A program made the translations under genes and the position numbers. 64,000 bases of DNA from Ruegeria_C sp040830705 (lineage in GTDB: Bacteria; Pseudomonadota; Alphaproteobacteria; Rhodobacterales; Rhodobacteraceae). Shown here in pieces: positions 17,533 to 25,334 of the stretch. The stretch lies in assembly GCA_040830705.1 (NCBI GenBank), contig JBFOME010000016.1:62001-126000 (forward strand), written 5' to 3'. The notes beneath the pieces were generated by a model. The model saw nothing but the letters and a program-made list of their open reading frames with translations, made no database searches and was not told the DNA's origin. The first letter of the stretch is position 1, and every line of letters begins with the position of its first letter.

Positions 17533-18662
17533 TTGATCCGCATCCTCTCGGGATTGAATGTCATCTCGATATCACGCCACTGGCTGAATTTCTCGGTCGG
17601 CAGGTTGAAGCCGCGCGCGCCGCAGCGAATGATCGCCCGCCGCGCCGCCTCGAAGGCTTGTCTCGCTGCCGCTTGCGATCCGCCGGAACTGTCCAGCATC
17701 CGGATGGAGCCATTATTCGGCGTTCCGTCCTGGTTCATCGTCACAGCTACGGTAACGGTGGTGCCCAACGCATCGGTCGAGAGCGAGCCCACATTCCAGC
17801 AATTGGAGACCGCCACGCGCAGCGCCTCTTTCTCGCCGCTTGTCAGCGGCGGGCCCGTGGGTGCTGGTGCGGCAGACTCAGCGACCGTCTCCTGAGCTGG
17901 TTCCTCGCCAGCCAGGATGTCTCTCAAGGCGTCTTCCACAGCCTCTTCCTGACCGCTGTCCTTTGGTACCAATGGCGGAGCCTCTTCCGCCGTCTCGACA
18001 GGCGGCTTTCGCAGGTTCTCGGGCCGCGCGCGCGGACGTGGTGAGCGTTGCGGGGCAATCTCGGCGGATTCCTCGGCCTCGGTCACGATCCGATCGGTCG
18101 CTTCCTCTTGTGCAGTGGCTTCCTGCTCTTCGCGCGGCTCGTCCGCGCCTTCCTCGGCGACTACAGGCGGCGTATCCACTTCATCCGGCGTCGCATCGGG
18201 AGGCGGAGGAGCCACAGGTTGCGGCGCGACACGATCGGCCGGGCGCGACGGCGCAACTTCACCCGGCGGGGCGGGCAAGACGGCGACCTCAGGTTCGGGC
18301 TCGTCCAGCTTAGGTGTCTCCTCGATCACCTCGGGTTCAGGCGGTTCCACAACAGCCTCGGGCTGTGGTTCGGGTTCGGGCTCTGGAACGGTTTCAGGCG
18401 GGGTTTGTTCCGGCTCAGGCGTTTCCGGTTCCGGCAGTGCGGCCACCTCTTCCTCTGGTTCGGGAGTCTGGGGCGCTTCGGTCTGCGTGGTGATCTCGGG
18501 CGCCTCGTTGGGGGCGCTCATCGCGGCAAATTGCTCGCCACTTATGATCGACACTTCCTGCACCTCAAACGGCAAGGGTTCCGAACGGAAAGCACCCCCA
18601 AAGAGCGCCACGCCGATAAGCGCGACATGTGCCACTGCCGAGATCTTGGTGCCGGTCTGCAA
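17529..18662 (-). CDS. tolA: TolA-like energy transducer
   Basis: A 377-residue protein with one N-terminal membrane anchor (residues 7-22), a long Pro/Glu-rich linker at about 50-270, and a C-terminal TolA/TonB-like domain at about 280-377 (EALRVAVSNCWNVG and VTVAVTMNQDGTP). The linker is Pro-Glu-rich rather than the Ala/Lys-rich helix of enterobacterial TolA, a known alphaproteobacterial style. It couples TolQR proton flow to TolB-Pal. The start is a TTG 9 bp after the tolR stop. Position between tolR and tolB makes the assignment firm. Confidence 0.92.
   Translation of the reverse strand: MQTGTKISAVAHVALIGVALFGGAFRSEPLPFEVQEVSIISGEQFAAMSAPNEAPEITTQTEAPQTPEPEEEVAALPEPETPEPEQTPPETVPEPEPEPQPEAVVEPPEPEVIEETPKLDEPEPEVAVLPAPPGEVAPSRPADRVAPQPVAPPPPDATPDEVDTPPVVAEEGADEPREEQEATAQEEATDRIVTEAEESAEIAPQRSPRPRARPENLRKPPVETAEEAPPLVPKDSGQEEAVEDALRDILAGEEPAQETVAESAAPAPTGPPLTSGEKEALRVAVSNCWNVGSLSTDALGTTVTVAVTMNQDGTPNNGSIRMLDSSGGSQAAARQAFEAARRAIIRCGARGFNLPTEKFSQWRDIEMTFNPERMRIK
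18279..18515 (-). repeat. Low-complexity Pro-Glu coding repeat in tolA
   Basis: This stretch encodes about 79 residues made largely of Pro and Glu in short PEPE-type units. At DNA level it is a run of imperfect repeats of ggttcgggct-like hexamers and nonamers on the plus strand. It forms the extended periplasmic linker of TolA. Such repeats can change length between strains by slippage. Confidence 0.75.
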
Positions 18663-18671
18663 ACCGCTGCC

Positions 18672-19151
18672 TCACTCTCCGCTCTCATCCAATGTCGGAC
18701 CACCGGTATCGGTCACAAGACCGACATTCGAAAATCCCCCGGCGTTCAGCGCGCCCATAACCTGCATCACCTGCTCATAAGCGATGGAGCCATCGGCGCG
18801 CAGGAACACCTGATCGCTGGTCCGTTCGGCGGCAATCGCGCGCAAGCGCGAGATCAACTCTTCGCGCGGGACATCCGTGGTCTGGATCTGCACTGCGCCC
18901 TCGGCGGTGATGGTGACAGTCAGCGGCTCTTCGCTGTCAGAGGGCAACGCGCTGGCCGCCGTCTTGGGCAGTTCCACCGGCACGCCAACCGTCAGCAAAG
19001 GTGCGGCCACCATGAAGATGATCAACAGCACCAGCATCACGTCAACAAAGGGCGTGACGTTGATCTCGGACATCGGCTGCGCCCGACCGCCGCGTCTGCG
19101 GCCACGGCGGCGGCCATTGCCACCACTGCTTTGCTGAACCGAGGCACCCAT
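18672..19151 (-). CDS. tolR: Tol-Pal system protein TolR (ExbD family)
   Basis: A 159-residue inner-membrane protein. The basic N terminus is followed by MSEINVTPFVDVMLVLLIIF, which carries the conserved membrane aspartate of the proton channel (near residue 38), then a periplasmic domain. The length and the NVTPFVDVMLVLL signature match TolR/ExbD. It forms the ion-driven motor with TolQ, encoded 3 bp upstream. The Gly/Arg-rich first 25 residues are longer than in E. coli. Confidence 0.96.
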   Translation of the reverse strand: MGASVQQSSGGNGRRRGRRRGGRAQPMSEINVTPFVDVMLVLLIIFMVAAPLLTVGVPVELPKTAASALPSDSEEPLTVTITAEGAVQIQTTDVPREELISRLRAIAAERTSDQVFLRADGSIAYEQVMQVMGALNAGGFSNVGLVTDTGGPTLDESGE

Positions 19152-19154
19152 GGC

Positions 19155-19850
19155 TTAGCTGTCCAACTGGCGCGACAGGATGGTCGCGAATTCGTCGGCA
19201 AAGGCCTCATAGCTGCCAACGATCCGGTCGCTATCCGCGCTCAGCTTGTTGTAGAAGATCACCGCCGGGATCGCGGCCAGCAGGCCCAGACCGGTCGCCA
19301 GCAGCGCTTCGGCAATGCCGGGTGCCACGACGGCGAGGTTGGTGTTTTGCTGCTCCGCGATCTCGATAAAGGCATTCATGATACCCCAGACCGTGCCGAA
19401 GAGACCGATGAAGGGAGCGGTGGACCCCACGGTCGCAAGGATCGGCAGGCCCTTTTGCAGCCCTTCGGCCTCTTTGGCGATGGCCACGTCCATCGACCGG
19501 TCGATCCGCGCCTGCGCGCCCGCGATCATGCCGCCATCATTGCGATGAGACCTGCGCCATTCGATCATGCCGGCGGCAAATATCTTCTCCGAACTGCCAT
19601 CGGGTTGCGGCCCGATCTTTTCGAACAGCCCGTCCAGCGGCTCGCCGGACCAGAAGGCCCGGTCAAACGTGTCTGCCTCGCGCCGCGACGCACGGTAGGT
19701 GATGAGTTTCTGAAAGATGATCGACCAGGACCAGAACGAGGCCACGATCAGCATCAGCATGACGATCTTGACGGTAAAGGTGGCACGGGCAAACAGCCCC
19801 CACAGCGAGAAATCAATCTCCTGCGCCAGAACCAGCGTTTCTGTTTCCAT
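19155..19850 (-). CDS. tolQ: Tol-Pal system proton channel TolQ
   Basis: A 231-residue inner-membrane protein of the MotA/TolQ/ExbB family with three membrane helices at about residues 15-40, 130-155 and 170-192. The conserved region is GSTAPFIGLFGTVWGIMNAF followed by GIAEALLATGLGLLAAIPAV. It is the first of the tolQRAB-pal-cpoB run and lies 108 bp after ybgC. It forms the stator-like channel with TolR. Confidence 0.97.
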   Translation of the reverse strand: METETLVLAQEIDFSLWGLFARATFTVKIVMLMLIVASFWSWSIIFQKLITYRASRREADTFDRAFWSGEPLDGLFEKIGPQPDGSSEKIFAAGMIEWRRSHRNDGGMIAGAQARIDRSMDVAIAKEAEGLQKGLPILATVGSTAPFIGLFGTVWGIMNAFIEIAEQQNTNLAVVAPGIAEALLATGLGLLAAIPAVIFYNKLSADSDRIVGSYEAFADEFATILSRQLDS

Positions 19851-19958
19851 GAACCTGCTCTTTTTGCCTGCGTACCGGTTTGTCCGGCCTTAGTTGGTGC
19901 GAACGCTAACGCAGATCGGCATTGAATGCCAACATAACCAGTCCAAAGCGCAGTATTG

Positions 19959-20342
19959 TTACAGCAATGCGCGAATCTCTGCCGGGAGGCGAACAGGTTT
20001 CCCCGCCGCATTCATGCAGACCGCAGTGACCGTGGCTCGAAATATCTCTGTATCTCCGCGCCGGACCACTTGCGACATGGTCAGCCGAACGCCTGAGAGT
20101 TTGGTCATCTTGGTCTCAACCATCAGTTCTTCATCAAAGCGGGCTGAGGCCAAATACTCGGCCTCGATCTTGCGCACGACCCAGACGATGCCCGCCTCGC
20201 GCATGGCGTTCTGGTCATTGCCCAGATGGCGCACCCAGTCAGACCGGGCACGCTCGATATAGCGCAAGTAATTGGCGTGATAGACAATCCCGCCCATGTC
20301 CGTGTCTTCGTAGTAGACACGGATCGGGAAGCGGTGTGTCAT
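19959..20342 (-). CDS. ybgC: Tol-Pal system-associated acyl-CoA thioesterase YbgC
   Basis: A 127-residue hotdog-fold thioesterase. The signature RVYYEDTDMGGIVYHANYL holds the catalytic aspartate and the His-Ala-Asn-Tyr motif. YbgC acts on acyl-CoA or acyl-ACP near the membrane and is nearly always encoded beside tolQ. Its ATG overlaps the stop of the upstream unknown gene by 4 bases (ATGA). Confidence 0.95.
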   Translation of the reverse strand: MTHRFPIRVYYEDTDMGGIVYHANYLRYIERARSDWVRHLGNDQNAMREAGIVWVVRKIEAEYLASARFDEELMVETKMTKLSGVRLTMSQVVRRGDTEIFRATVTAVCMNAAGKPVRLPAEIRALL

Positions 20343-20962
20343 TGCGCGCCGTTCATCCGCGCGTGAATGCGCAAAGCATGCGAGCTGTCGCGCGTCATTG
20401 ATGGCAGGACCGGATCATAGGCCGCACGGATCAACTCTCCGATGTCGCGGCGCAGCACGGCCTTCCCGTCCACCTCATCAAACGCCGATTCTTGATCGAA
20501 CGCATTATTCTTCCACAACAGGATGCTTTGTACTGCTTGCCCCAGCAGCATGGTTTCCGCGGGAACACCTGAAACATCGCCGTCCATCTTCATGAAAATA
20601 AAGACGGATTTGATGCCCTCGTTTTCATCGAACCGGAACAACCGGTACTGATTGGCCTGGGCCGCCTTTGTGCGCTCGACAAGGTCTGCAAGATTTGGGA
20701 TCGCCTTGTCCAGATCGGGTACATCCAGCAGCTCGTCCCAGTCTGAAAAGAAGAACAACATGCAATTGCTGCCAATCTCGGGATCGGTATCCGCCATTTT
20801 GTGGCCCGCGAGTTCGGTCACGGCCTCAAACGCGCCTTTGACCAGGGGCAGCGCCTCGTCCTTCGCTCCAAACACAACCGGGGCAATCGGCCGCCCCCAA
20901 CGCGCGAAAACAAACTCGCCATCCTCACGCAAAAAATACTGTGTAACCTGCTCTGGCGTCAT
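20339..20962 (-). CDS. Conserved protein of unknown function, coupled to ybgC
   Basis: A 207-residue protein I do not recognise beyond a general impression that it is conserved in related bacteria. It appears soluble: no signal peptide or membrane segment. It begins MTPEQVTQYFLREDGEFVFARWGR and has a hydrophobic core with CMLFFFSDWDELLDVP near residue 67 and a VFIFMKMDGDVSG strand near 120. Its stop overlaps the ybgC start by 4 bases, so the two are almost surely co-translated, suggesting a link to the Tol-Pal operon. No catalytic motif is obvious. Confidence 0.8.
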   Translation of the reverse strand: MTPEQVTQYFLREDGEFVFARWGRPIAPVVFGAKDEALPLVKGAFEAVTELAGHKMADTDPEIGSNCMLFFFSDWDELLDVPDLDKAIPNLADLVERTKAAQANQYRLFRFDENEGIKSVFIFMKMDGDVSGVPAETMLLGQAVQSILLWKNNAFDQESAFDEVDGKAVLRRDIGELIRAAYDPVLPSMTRDSSHALRIHARMNGAQ

Positions 20963-21119
20963 GACCTTAACCTTTCAATGAATGCGCGTCATTCCTATCA
21001 AATACGCGCAACTCTACTCAATCGCTTCGTCATATCTTGCCCGCCCCCGGCAGCGTTTCAACGACAAAAACGCCTTGGGGCGGTCATTGGTTCCGGATTG
21101 GCACCCTCGCGACGCACCA

Positions 21120-22139
21120 CTAGCCAAAAAGATCGCTTTGCCGTTTGGGCATGGGCAGGCCCAGATGCGCCCAGGCTTTCTGCGCCAGCATCCGACCGCG
21201 CGGTGTGCGCTGGATCAATCCCTGCTGCAAAAGATAAGGCTCGATCACCTCTTCCAGCGAATCCCGACTTTCGCTGAGCGCTGCCGAAAGTGTCTCGATC
21301 CCCACGGGACCGCCGGAATAGTTCTCGGCGATCAGCTTCAGATACCGCCGGTCAGCGCCATCGAGCCCCAGATTGTCGACACCAAGCCGGGTCAGCGAAC
21401 TATCGGCCAAATCGCGGGTGATACGACCGTCGCCCTCGACCACCGCGAAATCGACCACCCGGCGCAACAAGCGACCAGCGATCCGGGGCGTGCCGCGCGA
21501 GCGCCGGGCGATTTCGCGTGCGCCTGCGTCATCGGCGGGCGCGCCCAGCTTGCGGGCGTTTCGTGTGACGATCTCGTGCAACTCGTCGACTGTATAGAAT
21601 TGCAGCCGCGTGGGGATGCCGAACCGGTCACGCAGCGGCGTGGTCAAAAGCCCCATACGTGTAGTGGCCCCCACCAGCGTGAAGGGCTGCAACTCGATCC
21701 GAACCGTGCGAGCGGCGGGGCCTTCTCCGATCACCAGATCAAGCTCAAAATCCTCCATCGCAGGGTACAGCACCTCTTCCACCGCAGGGTTCAGACGATG
21801 GATTTCGTCGATGAAAAGAACATCACGCGCTTCGAGATTGGTCAGGATCGCCGCCAGATCGCCCGCCTTGGCCAGAACCGGGCCAGACGTCATGCGAAAA
21901 CTGACGCCCAATTCGCGCGCCATGATCTGCGCCAGCGTGGTTTTACCCAGACCCGGCGGGCCGTGAAACAGCGTGTGATCCATCGCCTCGCCGCGCTGGC
22001 GGGCCGACTGTATAAAGATCCGAAGATTGGCGCGCGCCTCTGCCTGGCCGATGAACTCGCTTAGGCCCTGCGGGCGCAACGCGCGGTCGTTGTCCTCGGG
22101 CAGCGGTTCGGGGCGGATGGTGGGGTCGGCGTCGATCAT
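21120..22139 (-). CDS. ruvB: Holliday junction branch migration helicase RuvB
   Basis: A 339-residue AAA motor. Walker A GPPGLGKT is at residues 60-67, Walker B VLFIDEIHRL near 110, sensor 1 GATTR and arginine finger region GLLTTPLRDRFG follow. A C-terminal winged helix (about 255-335) includes EPYLLQQGLIQRTPRGR. It drives branch migration of Holliday junctions with RuvA. It begins 3 bp after the ruvA stop. Confidence 0.98.
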   Translation of the reverse strand: MIDADPTIRPEPLPEDNDRALRPQGLSEFIGQAEARANLRIFIQSARQRGEAMDHTLFHGPPGLGKTTLAQIMARELGVSFRMTSGPVLAKAGDLAAILTNLEARDVLFIDEIHRLNPAVEEVLYPAMEDFELDLVIGEGPAARTVRIELQPFTLVGATTRMGLLTTPLRDRFGIPTRLQFYTVDELHEIVTRNARKLGAPADDAGAREIARRSRGTPRIAGRLLRRVVDFAVVEGDGRITRDLADSSLTRLGVDNLGLDGADRRYLKLIAENYSGGPVGIETLSAALSESRDSLEEVIEPYLLQQGLIQRTPRGRMLAQKAWAHLGLPMPKRQSDLFG

Positions 22140-22142
22140 CGC

Positions 22143-22820
22143 TTAGCCTTTCGGTGCCAGCAGCTGCAATGCCGCGCGGATCAGGTCCGAGGTACCGGCC
22201 TCCGGATTGGTCCCCGCCGCCTCGGCCACGGCTGCCGCCGCATCGCCCGGCCCGTAACCCAGGTTGGCCAGCGCAGACAGCGCATCGGCCTGTGCTGCTG
22301 CATCGCGTTTCGCAGGTTTGGCAGAGGTCTTGGGTTTGGCCGCCGGTTCCGACATCTCGACAACGTCCAGCGCGGGACCGTCGCTGGCCTCGGCAATTGT
22401 ACCCCCCATCGCCATAACGCCGGGTGCCTTGTCCTTGAGGTCCAGCACCACCCGCTGCGCCGTCTTGGGACCAACCCCCTTGGCCGCCTTGACCGAGGCC
22501 CAGTCGCCCAACGCGACGGCCCGGCTGACGCCGTCGGGTCCAAGCGTGCCCAAAATGGCCAGCGAGACCTTGGCCCCCACACCCTGAACCGAGCAGAGCA
22601 GCCGGTGCCATTCCTTCTCGACCAGCGAGGAAAACCCGTAAAGCTGCATCAGGTCTTCGCGCACCACCATGTCGGTGTAAAGCGATACCGCCTCACCCAC
22701 GCCGGGCAGCGCGGCCATCGTGCGATCCGAGCAATAGACGATGTAGCCCACTCCGCGCACGTCGATCAGGATATGATCGGGCGTGCGGTAGTCCAGCCGT
22801 CCTGTCAGCTTGCCGATCAT
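22143..22820 (-). CDS. ruvA: Holliday junction branch migration protein RuvA
   Basis: A 225-residue DNA-binding subunit. The OB fold (residues 1-62) starts MIGKLTGRLDYRTPDHILIDV; the helix-hairpin-helix pair includes GVGAKVSLAIL and GVGPKTAQRVVLDLKDK; the C-terminal RuvB-contacting domain is at about 175-225. The linker between them (140-170) is Lys/Ala-rich. ATG at 22820 has GAGGTGG upstream and overlaps the ruvC stop (ATGA). Confidence 0.98.
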   Translation of the reverse strand: MIGKLTGRLDYRTPDHILIDVRGVGYIVYCSDRTMAALPGVGEAVSLYTDMVVREDLMQLYGFSSLVEKEWHRLLCSVQGVGAKVSLAILGTLGPDGVSRAVALGDWASVKAAKGVGPKTAQRVVLDLKDKAPGVMAMGGTIAEASDGPALDVVEMSEPAAKPKTSAKPAKRDAAAQADALSALANLGYGPGDAAAAVAEAAGTNPEAGTSDLIRAALQLLAPKG

Positions 22821-23314
22821 GTTCCCACCTCGCGCAGTTCCAATGAGGGCCTGCCACCGTAATGGGCATGACACATGGCAATGGCCAACGCATCGGCGGC
22901 ATCCGGCCCCGCAGGCTCACATCCCGGCAATTGCAGTTTGACCATATGCAGGATTTGCCCTTTCTCGGCATGGCCCACGCCAACCACGGTCTTTTTCACC
23001 CTGTTCGGGGCGTATTCTCCGATCGACAGACCCGCTTGGGCCAGCGACAAGAGCGCAACGCCGCGCGCCTGGCCCAGCTTGAGCGTGCCAGCCCCGTCCT
23101 TGTTGACGAAAGTCTGTTCGATGGCCGCGTGATCTGGCGCGTAACGCGCAATCACATCGACCAATTGTTCATGCAGTGACAATAGCCGCGCGCCCAGATC
23201 ATCACCCGAGGATTTGCACAAGCCGTTCGCGATGTGGCTTAGCCGGCTGCCATGCGATTCGATGACGCCCCACCCCATGGTTCTCAACCCCGGATCAATG
23301 CCCAATATCCGCAT
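22817..23314 (-). CDS. ruvC: Crossover junction endodeoxyribonuclease RuvC
   Basis: A 165-residue Holliday-junction resolvase. It begins MRILGIDPGLRTMGWGVIE with the first catalytic Asp at residue 7; the IEQTFVNKDG motif carries Glu66; the ending DAADALAIAMCHAHY supplies the C-terminal acidic pair. It is the first gene of the ruvCAB operon on the minus strand. Confidence 0.98.
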   Translation of the reverse strand: MRILGIDPGLRTMGWGVIESHGSRLSHIANGLCKSSGDDLGARLLSLHEQLVDVIARYAPDHAAIEQTFVNKDGAGTLKLGQARGVALLSLAQAGLSIGEYAPNRVKKTVVGVGHAEKGQILHMVKLQLPGCEPAGPDAADALAIAMCHAHYGGRPSLELREVGT

Positions 23315-23639
23315 GTTTTGTCCCGGCCCGCCCTGCTCTTATGTCTTTTTTGACGCAGTAGCACGAAACGCGAACATTTTCCAAGCGAATTGGTCCGACG
23401 CCCAAAAGCGACAGCCCCCTGTTCCAACCACGACACTGGGTCCGAAAACGACACGTAGCGGCACGGAAAACGACATGAACATAAAGCAAAATTCACAAAT
23501 GTTTCAGTGATTTCTCAAGGTGTTACCGGTATGCAGAAATTGCATATGACACATGCAAAAAATGTCTCTTGTGGCGCAAAATTAGGCACCCTAGATGCGC
23601 TTTACGACGCAACTGTAACACGCACAAAAGGATCAGGAT
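23315..23639. other. Intergenic region between ruvC and the DUF1127 gene
   Basis: This 325-bp divergent region must hold the promoters of ruvCAB (leftward) and of the DUF1127 gene (rightward). It looks more AT-rich than its neighbours from about 23460 on. It contains an inverted repeat TTGCAT-7 bases-ATGCAA at 23540-23558. No tRNA, riboswitch or further gene was recognised. Confidence 0.6.
23540..23558. promoter_or_regulatory. Inverted repeat upstream of the DUF1127 gene
   Basis: TTGCAT and ATGCAA form a perfect 6-bp inverted repeat with a 7-base spacer, about 80 bases before the DUF1127 start. Its size and place suit a dimeric regulator's operator, but no regulator is known and chance is not excluded. 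Confidence 0.3.
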
Positions 23640-23858
23640 ATGGCTGCACTGGACACCACCCGCACCACCTTTGGCTCGTTCGGCCTTGTTGGCCGTATCG
23701 GCGCCACTTTCACCGCTCTGGTGAGCGCGATCGTCGATTGGAACGACGCCCGCATCACCCGCAACGCGCTGGCCGGTTTGACCGACCGCGAGCTGGAAGA
23801 CATCGGCATGTGCCGCGGTGACATCGACGATGTCGCTCGGAGCGGTCGCGCTTTCTAA
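23640..23858 (+). CDS. DUF1127 small protein
   Basis: A 72-residue protein with the C-terminal DUF1127 motif: WNDARITRNALAGLTDRELEDIGMCRGDID. The N-terminal part is a short hydrophobic or amphipathic stretch. Arg-rich DUF1127 proteins in alphaproteobacteria are linked to RNA metabolism and phosphate or stress responses; this member is less basic. An AGGAT site lies 5 bases upstream of the ATG. A strong terminator follows, so it is monocistronic. Confidence 0.88.
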   Translation: MAALDTTRTTFGSFGLVGRIGATFTALVSAIVDWNDARITRNALAGLTDRELEDIGMCRGDIDDVARSGRAF

Positions 23859-23901
23859 GAAACGTCCATCCCTTCCCCTCGGTGGGGATTAATGGGAAGA
23901 G

Positions 23902-23934
23902 CGCCGCGTGATGCAGATCACGCGGCGTTTTTTT
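23902..23934 (+). terminator. Intrinsic terminator after the DUF1127 gene
   Basis: A perfect 11-bp stem CGCCGCGTGAT / ATCACGCGGCG with a 4-base loop GCAG, followed by seven T. It is the clearest Rho-independent terminator in the window. Confidence 0.95.
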
Positions 23935-23954
23935 ACTCGAACCTGTGCAGAAAC

Positions 23955-24299
23955 TCAGCGCAGGACAGGCCCGATCTGATCCGCGATCAACTGACTGAGC
24001 GGGTCAATCTGCATCACCCATGCCCCAGCCATTTCGACCCCGGTTCCATTCTTCAGACGATCAAGGCGTTCCTCATAGGTCGCAGCCCCGATATTTGCGA
24101 GAATGAAGCCCTTGAACAGAAAAAATGCCCCGATAAACAGAAACAGGCTGCGCGGCGAAATTGACAGCCGCATTCGCCGAGGTTTCACAACAACCAGACC
24201 ATCCGGGCGCATGCGCGCCGTGTATCCACGCGCCATCGCCTGATGCTTCTTGTTCAGACGCGCAACGCGCCTATCAAAATCCATGTGGCAATCGACCAT
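23955..24299 (-). CDS. Small membrane protein of unknown function
   Basis: A 114-residue protein with a basic N-terminal part (RRVARLNKKHQAMARGYTARMRPDG, in shorter pieces) and one membrane helix at about residues 54-73 (SLFLFIGAFFLFKGFILANIG). The rest is soluble. I do not recognise the family. The ATG at 24299 has GGAGG 5 bases upstream and is preferred; ATGs at 24311 and 24284 are also in frame. It lies convergent to the DUF1127 gene, with the terminator between them. Confidence 0.7.
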   Translation of the reverse strand: MVDCHMDFDRRVARLNKKHQAMARGYTARMRPDGLVVVKPRRMRLSISPRSLFLFIGAFFLFKGFILANIGAATYEERLDRLKNGTGVEMAGAWVMQIDPLSQLIADQIGPVLR

Positions 24300-24357
24300 C
24301 GAAGCCTCCATCACTTTTCCCCCACGAAAGTGATGATCAGGCTACGGCTCAATTGTG

Positions 24358-24387
24358 ACGAAACAAGGGCACTTCTTTCAAATGCCC
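24358..24387 (-). terminator. Possible terminator after prmA
   Basis: An 8-bp stem (GGGCATTT / AAGTGCCC on the minus strand, with one G-T pair) and a 5-base loop lie 17 bases past the prmA stop. The tail TTGTTT is only partly T-rich, so termination is plausible but not certain. Confidence 0.5.
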
Positions 24388-24403
24388 TGTAAACCTGAGT
24401 AAA

Positions 24404-25276
24404 TCATGGCTTTTTCTGGACAAGCAGCGTTGTCCATTCACCAATCTCGTCGCTGCGCACCAAATTGGTTCCATTTTGAGAATAAACATTGACCACATCC
24501 GCGGCCTGTTCATTCAGAATCCCTGATAGAATCGCATAGCCCCCGGGGCGCAGATGGGCTGAAATATCCGGCGCTAGCGCGATCAGCGGGCCTTTCAGGA
24601 TATTTGCGAAGATCAGGTCATAAGGCGCGTCATCGGTCAACTCGGCATGGTCAAACCCGGCGGCCTCGACACAGCGTACGGCACCCGCCATCCCGTTTGC
24701 ACGCAAATTGGCCTCGGCCACCTCGACCGCAACCTGATCAATGTCGCTGGCCAGGATCGTGCCCTGCCAGACCCGGGCCGCTGCCATTGCCAGGACGGCA
24801 GTGCCGCACCCGATATCCGCGACCTTGCCTGCTTCAAAGCCCTCACCGATCAACGCATCCAGCGCGCGCAAGCAACCCAGCGTGGTGCCGTGATGGCCGG
24901 TACCAAAGGCCATTGCCGCCTCGATCAACAGCGGAATCGCATCTGCGGGCACTTTGTCGGCATCATGCGACCCATAGACAAAGAAACGTCCCGCCTCGAC
25001 CGGTGCCAATTCGCGGCGCACATGGGCGACCCAATCGGTTTCGGGCAGTTCTGAGACAACGAAGGGCTTGGCCTCGAAGGCCGTCGCCAGCAACGCCAGT
25101 CCTGCCTCGTCGGGTGCTTCAATGAAATACCCTCCGACCTCCCACAGGCCCGATCCGTCCTCGACCTCGAAAACACCTACACCGGTGGGTTCGGGCTGCA
25201 GTCGCTCCAGCGCTTCGCCCAACGCATCGGCGGCGGATTTCCCTTCGAGGGTGGTCAGGGCGGTGAATGTGGGCAT
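24404..25276 (-). CDS. prmA: Ribosomal protein L11 methyltransferase
   Basis: A 290-residue SAM-dependent methyltransferase. The N-terminal L11-recognition domain covers about 1-95; the MAFGTGHHGTTLGCL motif precedes SAM motif I VADIGCGTAVLAMAAA; then the FANILKGPLIAL motif equivalent to the NPPF position. It trimethylates ribosomal protein L11. The ATG at 25276 has an AGGAGA site; the longer frame upstream is unlikely. It lies 58 bp after the MFS gene on the same strand. Confidence 0.93.
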   Translation of the reverse strand: MPTFTALTTLEGKSAADALGEALERLQPEPTGVGVFEVEDGSGLWEVGGYFIEAPDEAGLALLATAFEAKPFVVSELPETDWVAHVRRELAPVEAGRFFVYGSHDADKVPADAIPLLIEAAMAFGTGHHGTTLGCLRALDALIGEGFEAGKVADIGCGTAVLAMAAARVWQGTILASDIDQVAVEVAEANLRANGMAGAVRCVEAAGFDHAELTDDAPYDLIFANILKGPLIALAPDISAHLRPGGYAILSGILNEQAADVVNVYSQNGTNLVRSDEIGEWTTLLVQKKP

Positions 25277-25334
25277 GGGGCTCTCCTGATCTGCGCCCCT
25301 GCGCCTAGGCGTAGGCGGGCGCAAGGTCAAGCGG

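Noticed and set aside
16444..17895. Open frame antisense to tolB (483 codons)
   Set aside because: tolB carries complete propeller repeats; antisense translation has no family features.
18048..19925. Long open frame antisense to tolA/tolR/tolQ (625 codons)
   Set aside because: Low-complexity translation over a Pro-Glu repeat and three solid tol genes; no ribosome site or family likeness.
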